A stretch of 64,000 bases of DNA from CAVQLX01 sp963811605 (lineage in GTDB: Bacteria; Desulfobacterota; Binatia; DP-6). The notes below the pieces were generated by a model. The model had not been told where the DNA came from, did not search any database, and worked only from the letters and a program-made list of their open reading frames with translations. The translations under genes and the position numbers were made by a program. This document shows positions 7,203-15,412 of the stretch, in pieces (position 1 is the stretch's first letter; each line of letters opens with the position of its first letter). The stretch spans positions 682,001 to 746,000 of the forward strand of contig CAWESA010000010.1 of NCBI GenBank assembly GCA_963811605.1. Direction: 5' to 3'.

Positions 7203-9026
7203 TCAGTCGAGCTCGTAGCGGGTCTTCCACGACCCGTCGTCGACCTGCGCCGGCTGCCTGGTCTTGTCGAGGATGAACGACCCGATCACCAGGTGATCCA
7301 TCTCGGTGCGCATGAAGCAGCGCCAGGCGTCCTCGGGCGTGCACACGATGGGCTCGCCGCGGACGTTGAAGCTCGTGTTGACCAGCACGGGACAGCCCGT
7401 GAGGGCGTCGAAGCGCTCGAGCAGCGCGTGGTAGAGCGGATTCGTGTCCGGGTGCACGGTCTGGATGCGGGCCGAGTAGTCGACGTGCGTCACGGCCGGG
7501 ATGGTGGAGCGCGGCACGTGGAGCTTCTCGATGCCGAAGAGGCGCTGCTCCGCCCCCGTCATCTCGATGCGCCTCGACGCCCGCACGGGGGCGACCAGCA
7601 GCATGTAGGGCGAGTCGACGTCGAGCTCGAACCACTCGTGCAGGCGCTCGCGCAGGATGCTCGGGGCGAAGGGGCGGAAGCTCTCGCGGTACTTGATCTT
7701 GAGGTTCAGCACCGACTGCATGCGGGCCGAGCGCGGGTCGCCGAGGATGCTGCGCGCGCCCAGCGCGCGCGGGCCGAACTCCATGCGGCCCTGGAACCAG
7801 CCCACGACGCGCTCCGCCGCCAGGAGCCGGGCGGTACGATCGAGCAGCGCGTCGCGCGGCAGGCGCTCCAGGACGGCGCCGCACGCACCGAGCGCCGCCT
7901 CGACGGCGTCGTCATCGAAGGCGGGCCCGAGGTAGGCGCCGCGCATGCCGTCGCCCTCGGAGCGCACGCGCCGCGGCGCGCCCAGCACCTTGTGGTGCAC
8001 GGCGAGCGCGACGCCGAGCGCACCGCCGGCGTCGCCCGCCGCGGGTTGGATCCAGAGGCGCTCGAACGGGCCTTCGCGCAGCAGACGGCCGTTGGCGACG
8101 CAGTTGAGCGCCACGCCGCCGGCCAGGCAGAGATTCGGCAGGCCGGTCTCGCGGTGCACGTGGCGCGCCATGCGGAGCACGATCTCCTCCGTCACCTGCT
8201 GCACCGAGGCGGCGAGATCCATCTCCCGCTGCGTCAGCGGCGACTCGGGCCTGCGCGGCGGCCCACCGAAGAGCTGGTCGAAGGCGCCATTGGTCATCGT
8301 CAGCCCGTGCAGGAAGTCGAAGTACTGCATGTCGAGCTTGAACGAGCCGTCGTCGCGCAGCTCGACCAGGCGATCGAGGATGACGCCCGCGAAGCGCGGC
8401 TCGCCGTACGGCGCCAGCCCCATCACCTTGTACTCGCCCGAGTTGACCTTGAAGCCGGTGTAGTAGGTGAAGGCCGAGTACAGCATGCCGAGCGAGTGCG
8501 GGTAGTGCAGCTCGGCGAGCAGCTCGAGGTCGTTGCCGCGACCGGCGCCCCAGGACGAGGTGGCCCACTCCCCCACCCCGTCCATGGTCAGCACCGCCGC
8601 CTCCGCGAACGGCGAGGGGTAGAACGCGCTGGCGGCGTGCGATTCGTGATGCTCCGCGAACAGCACCTCGCCCTCGAAGCCCTCGAGGTCCTTCAGGATC
8701 ATCCGGCGCGTGAACAGCTTCTCGCGCAGCCAGACCGGCATCGCCGCGATGAACTGTCCCAGGCCGCGCGGCGCGACGCCGAGATACTGCTCGAGCAGGC
8801 GCTCGAACTTGAGCAGCGGCTTGTCGTAGAAGGCCACGTAATCGAGCTCGCGCAGCGTGAGACCGCCCTCGGCAAGACAGTAGTCGACGGCGTGACGGGG
8901 GAAGTCGGCGTCGTGCCGCTTGCGGCTGAAGCGCTCCTCCTGTGCCGCCGCGACGACCTCGCCGTCGCGCACCAGGCAGGCGGCCGCGTCGTGATAGTAG
9001 GCCGAGATCCCGAGGATGGTCGCCAT
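7203..9026 (-). CDS. Carbamoyltransferase (NodU/CmcH/TobZ family)
   Basis: A 607-residue enzyme starting MATILGISAYYHDAAACLV. The N-terminal Kae1-like half has the EERFSRKRHD and FAEHHESHAASAFYPS histidine motifs that hold iron and carbamoyl-adenylate; the C-terminal YrdC-like half begins around FGPRALGARSILGD and KYRESFRPFAPSI. Family enzymes transfer a carbamoyl group from carbamoyl phosphate, via carbamoyl-AMP, onto a hydroxyl of an antibiotic, Nod factor, toxin or surface polysaccharide. Its ATG overlaps the stop of the SxtJ gene by one base, so translation is coupled. With SxtJ and DUF5989 it forms a recurring three-gene unit; the acceptor is unknown. Confidence 0.93.
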   Translation of the reverse strand: MATILGISAYYHDAAACLVRDGEVVAAAQEERFSRKRHDADFPRHAVDYCLAEGGLTLRELDYVAFYDKPLLKFERLLEQYLGVAPRGLGQFIAAMPVWLREKLFTRRMILKDLEGFEGEVLFAEHHESHAASAFYPSPFAEAAVLTMDGVGEWATSSWGAGRGNDLELLAELHYPHSLGMLYSAFTYYTGFKVNSGEYKVMGLAPYGEPRFAGVILDRLVELRDDGSFKLDMQYFDFLHGLTMTNGAFDQLFGGPPRRPESPLTQREMDLAASVQQVTEEIVLRMARHVHRETGLPNLCLAGGVALNCVANGRLLREGPFERLWIQPAAGDAGGALGVALAVHHKVLGAPRRVRSEGDGMRGAYLGPAFDDDAVEAALGACGAVLERLPRDALLDRTARLLAAERVVGWFQGRMEFGPRALGARSILGDPRSARMQSVLNLKIKYRESFRPFAPSILRERLHEWFELDVDSPYMLLVAPVRASRRIEMTGAEQRLFGIEKLHVPRSTIPAVTHVDYSARIQTVHPDTNPLYHALLERFDALTGCPVLVNTSFNVRGEPIVCTPEDAWRCFMRTEMDHLVIGSFILDKTRQPAQVDDGSWKTRYELD

Positions 9027-9433
9027 CAGAACTGCTGGCGATAGCGCGCCGGGTCGACCGGCCTGCGCTCGCGGGGCACCCAGACCGACGTGCGGCCGTC
9101 GCGCATGCGGCGGTCGAGCGGGTCGGCGAGCCAGCGCCGCACCAGGCCGACCGGCGTGATGACCAGGCAGTACAGCAGGGCGAGGATGATGCGCGTGTTC
9201 ACGTAGCCGAGCACCTCGGCGAAGCGCATCCAGCCCCGCTCCACCGGCCCGAGGAGGCGCGGCGCGATCAGGCCCGGGACCAGCAGGAGCACGCCCAGCG
9301 TGCCGAGCACGCGCGGCGGAATCGTGTGTCCACGCCACGCGCTCACGACCGCGAGCAGCACGAACGCGCCGCCCACGGTGAGCCCGAACCGTCGCAGCTC
9401 CCGCGGGCCGGCCCCGCCGGCGGGAGTCGCCAT
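9026..9433 (-). CDS. SxtJ-family membrane protein
   Basis: A 135-residue protein starting MATPAGGAGPRELRRFGLTVGG. It has about three hydrophobic segments (FGLTVGGAFVLLAVVSAW, VLGTLGVLLLVPGLIA, IILALLYCLVITPVGLV) and a C-terminal tail RRMRDGRTSVWVPRE. This is the small membrane protein found between a DUF5989 protein and a NodU-type carbamoyltransferase, named after saxitoxin cluster gene sxtJ. Its function is unproven; a membrane anchor or partner for the carbamoyltransferase is an inference from constant linkage. Start and stop overlap both neighbours by one base (TGATG), a tight operon. Confidence 0.88.
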   Translation of the reverse strand: MATPAGGAGPRELRRFGLTVGGAFVLLAVVSAWRGHTIPPRVLGTLGVLLLVPGLIAPRLLGPVERGWMRFAEVLGYVNTRIILALLYCLVITPVGLVRRWLADPLDRRMRDGRTSVWVPRERRPVDPARYRQQF

Positions 9434-9600
9434 CAGAAGATCGTGTAGATGAACGGGGCGACCGCGGAGCCCTGGGTGAACACCACCAGCGCACCGAAGA
9501 GCACCAGCACGAGCACGATCGGCCCGAGCCACCACTTCTTCCGCACCCGCAGGAAGTCCCAGAGCTCTCGCGCAAACGAGGGATGCGCGGGAGAGGGCAT
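9433..9600 (-). CDS. DUF5989 family small membrane protein
   Basis: A 55-residue protein: FARELWDFLRVRKKWWLGPI, one hydrophobic helix (VLVLVLFGALVVF), then the invariant-looking ending TQGSAVAPFIYTIF. That layout is DUF5989, always small and usually first in the DUF5989-SxtJ-carbamoyltransferase unit. The ATG at 9600 is preferred over an upstream in-frame start because homologous sequence begins close to FARELW. Its stop overlaps the SxtJ start by one base. The role is unknown. Confidence 0.88.
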   Translation of the reverse strand: MPSPAHPSFARELWDFLRVRKKWWLGPIVLVLVLFGALVVFTQGSAVAPFIYTIF

Positions 9601-9692
9601 GGGCCTGCAGTCTCCCGGTGGCGGCCGGGTTGTCAACCCTCGGGGCACTCGCCCCCTGGCCGCCGGGGCCCGTCGCGTGCTTTCATCGCGCC

Positions 9693-10379
9693 ATGGAGCT
9701 CTCCATGCCGCTCGAGGAGGCGATGCGCACCCAGCGTGCCATCCGCCGTCTGAAGCCGGACCCGGTGGACGACGCCCTGGTCCTCCACCTGATCGAGCTC
9801 GCCCTGAAGGCGCCCACCGGAAGCAATGCCCAGAGCTGGGAGTTCGTGGTCGTGCGCGACCGGGCGGTGAAGGAGCGGCTCGGCACGCTCAACCGCCGGG
9901 CCTGGAGCGTGTACGGCGGCATCGGCCGGCGCCTCTACCGCGGCGACCCGCAGATGCTGCGCATCATGAACGCGGTCCAGTGGCAGGCCGATCACTTCGC
10001 GGAGATTCCCGTCCTGATCGTCCCCTGTCTGCGCGGCATCATCCCGGTCCTCCCGCGCGTCGCGGTGTCGAGCCTGTACGGCTCGATCTACCCTTCCGTG
10101 CAGAACCTCCTGCTCGCCGCCCGCGCCGCGGGGCTGGGCGCGGCACTGATCACGCTGCCGCTGTGGAGCACGTGGCTCGCACGCCGCGCGATGGGGCTGC
10201 CGTGGACCGTCACCCCGTGCGCGGTGATTCCGCTCGGCTGGCCGCGCGGGCGCTACGGTCCGACGACGCGGCGGCCGGTCGGCGAGGTCGTCCACCTCGA
10301 CCGCTACGGCAATCAGCCGTTCCGCGGCCGGGCGGCCCCGTCCGTCGCCGCGGTCAGCGAGCTCGCACCGCAGGGATGA
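9693..10379 (+). CDS. Nitroreductase family protein
   Basis: A 228-residue FMN-dependent oxidoreductase. The N-terminal segment TQRAIRRLKPDPVDDAL and the KAPTGSNAQSWEFVVVRD motif bind FMN; the later SIYPSVQNLLLAARAAGLGAAL motif is the dimer and flavin contact. The ATG at 9693 gives the normal family start close to the first Arg motif. Physiological substrates in this family are diverse (nitro groups, quinones, enones) and cannot be read here. The 3' end overlaps the LLM oxidoreductase gene tail-to-tail by 26 bp. Confidence 0.87.
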   Translation: MELSMPLEEAMRTQRAIRRLKPDPVDDALVLHLIELALKAPTGSNAQSWEFVVVRDRAVKERLGTLNRRAWSVYGGIGRRLYRGDPQMLRIMNAVQWQADHFAEIPVLIVPCLRGIIPVLPRVAVSSLYGSIYPSVQNLLLAARAAGLGAALITLPLWSTWLARRAMGLPWTVTPCAVIPLGWPRGRYGPTTRRPVGEVVHLDRYGNQPFRGRAAPSVAAVSELAPQG

Positions 10380-11301
10380 CGTTCTCCGCGAAGGCCTGGA
10401 GCTCGTCGGCCTCGATCGGGGCGAACAGCATGAAGATGAAGTGCGTGACGCCGACGCGCACGAACCGGTCGACCGTCTCGAGGCACTCCGGCGTGTCGCC
10501 GATCATGATCTCGGGGCGCACCGCCTCGGGCGTGCTCTGGCGCAGCGCCGCCATCGTCCCGAGCACGTACGCCTCGCGCTCCGCCGATCCCCGGTAGCAC
10601 AGCGGCATCATCACCGTCTTCTCGATGCGCTCCGGGTCGCGACCCTCGCTCTCGCCGTGGCGGCGGATGACGTCGATGAGCTCTCCCATGCGAGCGGCGC
10701 CAGCGCTCGCGTTCCACATGTCGGCGTGGCGCGCCACGAGGCGGAGCAGCACCCGCTCGCCGGTGCCGCCGATCATGATCGGCGGATGCGGCTGCTGCAG
10801 CGGCTTCGGGTTCCCCATCGCATCGGTCACGCGGTAGTGCTTGCCGTGCACCGTGGTGCGCTCCTCGGTGAGCATGCCACGGATGATCCGGCACGCCTCG
10901 TCGAGCGCTTCCAGGCGACCGCGCACGGTCTTGAAGTCGATGCCGAAGCTCTGGTGCTCGAGCTCGAACCAGCCCGCGCCGATACCGAGATTCAGCCGGC
11001 CGCCGCTCACGTGGTCGACCGTCGCCGCCATCTTCGCGGTGACGCACGGGTGGCGGTACGTGTTGCCCGTCACCATGGTGCCGATGCGGGCCCGCTTCGT
11101 CGCCTGCGCGAGCGCCGCCAGGGTGGTCCATCCCTCCAGGCAGGGCAGCTCGGGTGGCAGGAAGATGGCGTAGAAGTGATCGAAGTTCCACAGCGAGTCG
11201 TAGCCCCAGCCGTCGGCCTTCTGCCACAGGTCGAGCATCTGGGCCCACTCGATGTTCTGCTGTCCGGTCTGGATGCCGAAGCGGATCGGATGCGTCGCCA
11301 T
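10354..11301 (-). CDS. LLM-class F420-dependent oxidoreductase
   Basis: A 315-residue TIM-barrel protein of the luciferase-like monooxygenase superfamily, starting MATHPIRFGIQTGQQNIEW. Characteristic pieces are GYDSLWNFDHF, ALAQATKRARIGTMVTGNTYRHP, SGGRLNLGIGAGWFELEHQSFGI and PIMIGGTGERVLLRLVARHADMWN. The GAGWFELEH signature is typical of the F420-using branch, which suggests but does not prove that this organism makes coenzyme F420. The ATG at 11301 is used because the family begins at this point; longer in-frame sequence upstream lacks similarity. Confidence 0.87.
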   Translation of the reverse strand: MATHPIRFGIQTGQQNIEWAQMLDLWQKADGWGYDSLWNFDHFYAIFLPPELPCLEGWTTLAALAQATKRARIGTMVTGNTYRHPCVTAKMAATVDHVSGGRLNLGIGAGWFELEHQSFGIDFKTVRGRLEALDEACRIIRGMLTEERTTVHGKHYRVTDAMGNPKPLQQPHPPIMIGGTGERVLLRLVARHADMWNASAGAARMGELIDVIRRHGESEGRDPERIEKTVMMPLCYRGSAEREAYVLGTMAALRQSTPEAVRPEIMIGDTPECLETVDRFVRVGVTHFIFMLFAPIEADELQAFAENVIPAVRAR

Positions 11302-11347
11302 GCAGCGACCTTTCGGTCGGTGCGGGGCGCGAGTCAACCCGCACGCC

Positions 11348-11863
11348 TCAGCGTGCGGGCGGCGCGTCGGCGCAGGCGCTGCGAGCCGCCTCCGCGCGTG
11401 CGGCCAGCTCGCCGCCCGGATCGTGCGTCGCCGCGGCCACCTTGGCGAGCATGCGCGGCATCGCCGCCGCGCCGACGCCGTGGCGCCGCAGCACGTCGCA
11501 GCCGATGCGATCGGCGCGGCGTTCGAGGTCGGCCGTGCCGCCCGCGAGGGCCCGGGGTGCATCGTCGAGATGCCCGCCGTCGAGGAGATGACCCAGCTCG
11601 TGCGCGAGCGCGGCGGCGAGCTCCTCGTCGTCCAGGCGATCGACGAGGGCGCGGGACACGTCGACACGACCGCTCGGCCACGCCCAGGCTCCGACGCCTG
11701 CGCGCGACGTCACACGCCAGCGCACCCCGCCCTCCGGACGCAGGATCGCGCCGGCACGCGCGACGCGCTCGCGGGGCACCTGGCTCGACATCGTACCCGG
11801 ATCGCGCATGGGCGAGGGAGCCCGGCAGCCCGCGCCGGCGGCCAGGAGGGCGACGAGCGTCAT
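11348..11863 (-). CDS. M48-like zinc metalloprotease lipoprotein
   Basis: A 171-residue protein. HELGH at 88-92 with a downstream Glu114 in DLERRADRIGCDVL matches the M48 zinc site (two His plus Glu, catalytic Glu in the first motif). The N-terminus MTLVALLAAGAGC ends in a lipobox, so anchoring at Cys13 in the envelope is likely. A GTG five codons upstream (11878) would add an Arg to the signal n-region and is an alternative start. It is shorter than typical BepA/LoiP proteases (about 250-490 residues) and has no TPR domain. It may take part in outer-membrane quality control, which is inference. Confidence 0.7.
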   Translation of the reverse strand: MTLVALLAAGAGCRAPSPMRDPGTMSSQVPRERVARAGAILRPEGGVRWRVTSRAGVGAWAWPSGRVDVSRALVDRLDDEELAAALAHELGHLLDGGHLDDAPRALAGGTADLERRADRIGCDVLRRHGVGAAAMPRMLAKVAAATHDPGGELAARAEAARSACADAPPAR

Positions 11864-12089
11864 GCCGGGCCGGATCACGCCCCGAGAGCAACCGACGTGC
11901 CCGCGTCGCAGGCGGGAAAGTCCCTGGAATCCGGCGTGCCGGCTGCCGCCGACGTGGGCGATTGCCCACGACACGGGCAGCAGGCGCGCCGAAATCAGCG
12001 GATTGCGCGACCCGCGCGAGCTGACACCATGATCGGCATGCGGACCCGCACCCCGGTGCGGGACGGATTTCCAACCGGAGGTATCGATC

Positions 12090-12383
12090 GTGAAACGAGC
12101 CCTGATGACCCTTGCCGCCGCGTCCGCTCTCGCCGCCGCGATGCCCGCCCTGGCGGGCGCTCCGATCGGCTGGTTCGACGAGCGCTATCCGTTCGAGACC
12201 AACAAGGCCCGCTACGCCTTCCCCAACCCGCCGTCGGGCGACACGGCGGCCGCGCGCGCGGCGCGAGCCGAGCAGCATCCCTACGCCCTCACCGGCACGG
12301 CGCCCAACGCCCGCGGCGACGAGGGCTGGACGATGAGCGTCGAGTGGATCGGGCGGTATCCCCAGACCGTCTATCGTCGCTAG
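12090..12383 (+). CDS. Small exported protein of unknown function
   Basis: A 97-residue protein with a GTG start preceded by GGAGG at ideal spacing. Signal peptide MKRALMTLAAASALAAAMPALAG; the mature part is about 74 residues and includes GWFDERYPFETNKARYAFPNPP and a C-terminal EWIGRYPQTVYRR. No cysteine, so not a disulfide peptide. An 8-bp hairpin (12045-12062) lies in the presumed leader. A strong terminator hairpin follows the stop at once, so the gene is probably transcribed alone. I do not recognise the family. Confidence 0.7.
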   Translation: MKRALMTLAAASALAAAMPALAGAPIGWFDERYPFETNKARYAFPNPPSGDTAAARAARAEQHPYALTGTAPNARGDEGWTMSVEWIGRYPQTVYRR

Positions 12384-12386
12384 CAG

Positions 12387-12419
12387 GCCCGGGGGCGAGG
12401 CGCTGCCTCGCCCCCGGGC
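12387..12419. terminator. Strong 15-bp hairpin between convergent genes
   Basis: GCCCGGGGGCGAGGC (12387-12401) pairs perfectly with GCCTCGCCCCCGGGC (12405-12419) around a GCT loop. It begins 4 nt after the small exported gene and ends 4 nt before the gamma-glutamyltransferase stop, serving both directions. Confidence 0.8.
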
Positions 12420-12422
12420 TCG

Positions 12423-13721
12423 TCAGTCCCCCAGCGCGACGCCGTCCGAGCGCGGATCGCATCCCGCGTCGAGGCCGCTCGCGCCGACCAGGATGGCGTG
12501 CGCGTGACCGGCGAGATCCGGTACCCCGAGGGCCTCGACGGCCATCCCGGGCGGTGCCGCGAGCGCAAGCCCCGGCTCCACGAGGAGCGTCGTGCGATCG
12601 AAGATCCAGCGCGGCGCGGCGAGCGCCGCGTCCGGCGCCTGCCCGCAGGAGAGGATGCGCGCCAGCAGCTGGAGGTGAATCTGCACCTGCGCTTCCCCGC
12701 CCATGGTCCCGAACACCAGATGCGGCCGCCCGCCGGCGAGGGCCATCGCGGGCGACAGCGTGTGCACGGGGCGCGCTCCGCCGCGATAGGTATCGGACGT
12801 GAAGTACGCGGCCCGGTTGTGCAGCAGCACGCCGGTCCCCGGAACCACCACACCGCTCCCGAACGCCAGGAAGAGGCTCTGGTTCAGGCTGACCGCCATG
12901 CCGTTCCCATCGACCGCGCACAGATAGACGGTGTCGCCGCCGAACGTGGCCGCGTGCAGCGCACGGATGAGGCGGCCGTGCAGCGCCGGATCGTCCGGCG
13001 CGAGCCCGTCGATCGGCTCGAGCCGCCCGATGGCGTCGAGCACGAGGTGACCGCGGCTGTTGGGCGGCATCTCGCAGACCTCGAGGCCGGCGAACGGCTG
13101 GCGAAGCGGCGTGACCCACTCGACCCGGTGCGCCGCGAAATCGGTGGCGGTGAACGGCGCCGGAGCCGCGCGGGCGACCGGGCCGTCGTAGAACGTGGCC
13201 AGCTCCTCGAGCGTACCCGCGAGCTCGGGCTGGCGCAGCGGTCCGTCCGCCAGGAAGATGCGCGCCGCCGCGGGATGGGCGGCGAGCAGCGCCTCCGACC
13301 ATGCCGTGACCCGCGCCAGCCCCGGCGACCGTTCGACGCCGTCGCGCGCGAGGCGGATCGCCGGCCCGGCCAGCACCGGCAGGGGGCGGGTGCCGAAGCG
13401 CTCCGCCAGCGCCATCCACCCCGCCGGCGCGCCCGGCACGGTCGCCGAGCCGGCCCCGCGCTGCGGCACGCCGTCGCGCGGGAGCGTCGCCGCCGCCGGC
13501 AGGCGTCCGCTCGAGTTGAGCCCGGCGAGCTCGCCGTCGGCCCACACCATCGCCAGGAGATCACCCCCGACGCCGCACATGTGCGGATAGGCGACCGCCA
13601 GCGCGAGCGCCGTCGCGAGCGCCGCGTCGACGGCGTTGCCGCCGTCACGCAGGAGCGCGAGACCGATCTCGGAGGCGAGCGTCAGGGGCGAGCACACGGC
13701 GTGACGGGCGAAGCGCGGCAC
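12423..13721 (-). CDS. ggt: Gamma-glutamyltransferase family protein
   Basis: A 432-residue Ntn-hydrolase. The region GGDTVYLCAVDGNGMAVSLNQ aligns with the start of the GGT small subunit, placing the autoprocessing and catalytic Thr at Thr264; FGSGVVVPGTGVLLHNR is the conserved small-subunit motif, and DGGNAVDAALATALALAVAYPHMCGVGGD the large-subunit start. The enzyme would cleave or transfer gamma-glutamyl groups, or act as a cephalosporin-acylase-like amidase. It is shorter than E. coli GGT (about 580) and has no signal peptide, so a cytoplasmic variant. It is third in an epoxide hydrolase-DUF202-GGT operon with 4-5 nt gaps. Confidence 0.85.
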   Translation of the reverse strand: MPRFARHAVCSPLTLASEIGLALLRDGGNAVDAALATALALAVAYPHMCGVGGDLLAMVWADGELAGLNSSGRLPAAATLPRDGVPQRGAGSATVPGAPAGWMALAERFGTRPLPVLAGPAIRLARDGVERSPGLARVTAWSEALLAAHPAAARIFLADGPLRQPELAGTLEELATFYDGPVARAAPAPFTATDFAAHRVEWVTPLRQPFAGLEVCEMPPNSRGHLVLDAIGRLEPIDGLAPDDPALHGRLIRALHAATFGGDTVYLCAVDGNGMAVSLNQSLFLAFGSGVVVPGTGVLLHNRAAYFTSDTYRGGARPVHTLSPAMALAGGRPHLVFGTMGGEAQVQIHLQLLARILSCGQAPDAALAAPRWIFDRTTLLVEPGLALAAPPGMAVEALGVPDLAGHAHAILVGASGLDAGCDPRSDGVALGD

Positions 13722-13725
13722 TGTC

Positions 13726-14127
13726 TCACTCCGGGGCGAAGAGCAGCAGATAGCCCGCCATGGCGAGCCCGATCAGGGACAGGACGAGCGCCACCACGAC
13801 CCCGACCAGCGGTCGCGGGCGGAAGATCTCGCCCCGGTCGAGGACGGCGAGACGGCGCGCGTGTCGGAGCGCCGCGACCGCGTTGACTCCGACGCCCACC
13901 AGCACGAGCCCCGAGCCGAACCAGACCGACAGGCCGGTGACGGGCGGCTGCGGTGCGGGATGCATGACCGCCAGCTCGCGCAGGAAGAGCCCGAAGCGGG
14001 CGACGACGAAGCCGAAGCCCATCAGCGCCAGCCCCGTGCGCACCCAGGCGAGCAGGGTGCGCTCCTCGGCCAGCGCGAGGGTGGCGCGGCTGGCGGCCTC
14101 GCCGGGGCTCTCGGCGCGCACGCCCAC
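13726..14127 (-). CDS. DUF202 (YidH-like) membrane protein
   Basis: About 133 residues. LAEERTLLAWVRTGLALMGFGFVVARFG is the DUF202 signature, followed by two more membrane helices (GLSVWFGSGLVLVGVGVNAVAALRHARR and LVGVVVALVLSLIGLAMAGYLLLF). A GTG at 14127 or 14121 is preferred, just after the epoxide hydrolase stop; the longer ATG reading would extend far into that gene. Function is unknown for the family. It is packed between the epoxide hydrolase and GGT genes. Confidence 0.8.
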   Translation of the reverse strand: MGVRAESPGEAASRATLALAEERTLLAWVRTGLALMGFGFVVARFGLFLRELAVMHPAPQPPVTGLSVWFGSGLVLVGVGVNAVAALRHARRLAVLDRGEIFRPRPLVGVVVALVLSLIGLAMAGYLLLFAPE

Positions 14128-14132
14128 CCGCC

Positions 14133-15281
14133 CTAGCGCAGCGGTCTCAGGCTGGCGCGGATGTCGTCCACCAGGGCCACGGGCTCCTCCATGGCGGCGA
14201 AGTGGCCGCCCGACGGGAACCGCGTCCAGTGCGTGACGTTGTAGAGGCGCTCGACCCACGCGCGCGGCGGCTTCAGGATCTCCTTCGGGAAGATCGCGCA
14301 GCCGGTCGGCACGTCGACGCGGAATCCCTGGGGAGGAAACTTGTCGGCGTGCATCATCTCGTAGTACAGCCGCGCCGACGACGTCGCCGTCTCGGTCAGC
14401 CAGTACAGCATCACGTTGGTGAGCAGCTCGTCCTTGGTGAACCGCTTCTCGACGTCACCGTCGCAGTCGCTCCAGGTGCGGAACTTCTCCACGATCCACG
14501 CGCACAGGCCGGCGGGCGAATCGTTCAGGGCGTAGCCGAGGGTCTGCGGCTTGCTGCCCTGGATCCGCTGGTAGCCGGTCTCCTCCTTGAGGAAGTCCTG
14601 CATCGGCATCAGGTCGATGACCTCTTGCTGCGACAGCCCCTCGACCGGATTCGCGGGGTCGGGCGGAAAGGCGACCACCATGTTGAGATGGATCCCCGCG
14701 ACCACGTCGGCGTGGTTGGCGCCGAGATACGTGCTGACCATCGCGCCCCAGTCGCCTCCCTGGGCGCCGAACCGCGCATAGCCGAGCCCGCGCATCAGCT
14801 CCACCCACAGCGCGGCGATGCGCTCCGCGTCCATGCCCGGCGTGCGGGCGTGGTCGGAGAAGCCATAGCCGGGCATCGACGGCGCCACCACGTCGAACGC
14901 GTCGGCCGGATCGCCGCCGTGCCGGGCCGGATCGGTGAGCGGTCCGATGATCTTGGTGAACTCCGCCACCGAGCCGGGCCACCCGTGCGTGATGACGAGC
15001 GGGAACGGCTTCGGACCGACGCCGCGCACGTGCAGGAAGTGAATGCCGAGATCGCCGACGCCCGCCTTGAACTGCGGGAACGCGTTGAGCGCCGCCTCGG
15101 CGCGCCGCCAATCGTAGCGCTCGTACCAGTGGGCAACCAGGTCGCGCAGGAATGCCAGGTCGGTCCCGTAGGCCCACCCGGAATCCGCGATCTCGTCGGG
15201 AAATCGCGTGCGTGCCAGGCGCTCGCGCAGGTCCGTGAGCGCCGCGTCAGGAATCGCGATGCGAAACGGCTCGACGTGCAT
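14133..15281 (-). CDS. Epoxide hydrolase (microsomal EPHX1-type alpha/beta hydrolase)
   Basis: A 382-residue enzyme starting MHVEPFRIAIPDAALTDLRERLARTRFPDE, the N-terminal EHN lid domain. Oxyanion motif HGWP at 99-102, nucleophile Asp177 in GAQGGDWGA, general-base His360 in SGGHFAAMEEP. It opens epoxides to diols through an ester intermediate on Asp177. First gene of a three-gene operon with DUF202 and GGT; why these travel together is not evident, although epoxide and glutathione-conjugate detoxification would be a loose link. An extended in-frame start upstream lies in the divergent promoter region and is rejected. Confidence 0.92.
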   Translation of the reverse strand: MHVEPFRIAIPDAALTDLRERLARTRFPDEIADSGWAYGTDLAFLRDLVAHWYERYDWRRAEAALNAFPQFKAGVGDLGIHFLHVRGVGPKPFPLVITHGWPGSVAEFTKIIGPLTDPARHGGDPADAFDVVAPSMPGYGFSDHARTPGMDAERIAALWVELMRGLGYARFGAQGGDWGAMVSTYLGANHADVVAGIHLNMVVAFPPDPANPVEGLSQQEVIDLMPMQDFLKEETGYQRIQGSKPQTLGYALNDSPAGLCAWIVEKFRTWSDCDGDVEKRFTKDELLTNVMLYWLTETATSSARLYYEMMHADKFPPQGFRVDVPTGCAIFPKEILKPPRAWVERLYNVTHWTRFPSGGHFAAMEEPVALVDDIRASLRPLR

Positions 15282-15412
15282 GCCGGCGCTTGTACGCTCC
15301 TCCCATCGCAGCCCACAACCCACGGCCGATTGCCTCTTGCGGCCATCACCCCAGAGGGCTACGTTTTCGACGTTCGCCATTCATCCACGGCGCAAACCTG
15401 GGGGGAGGAATC

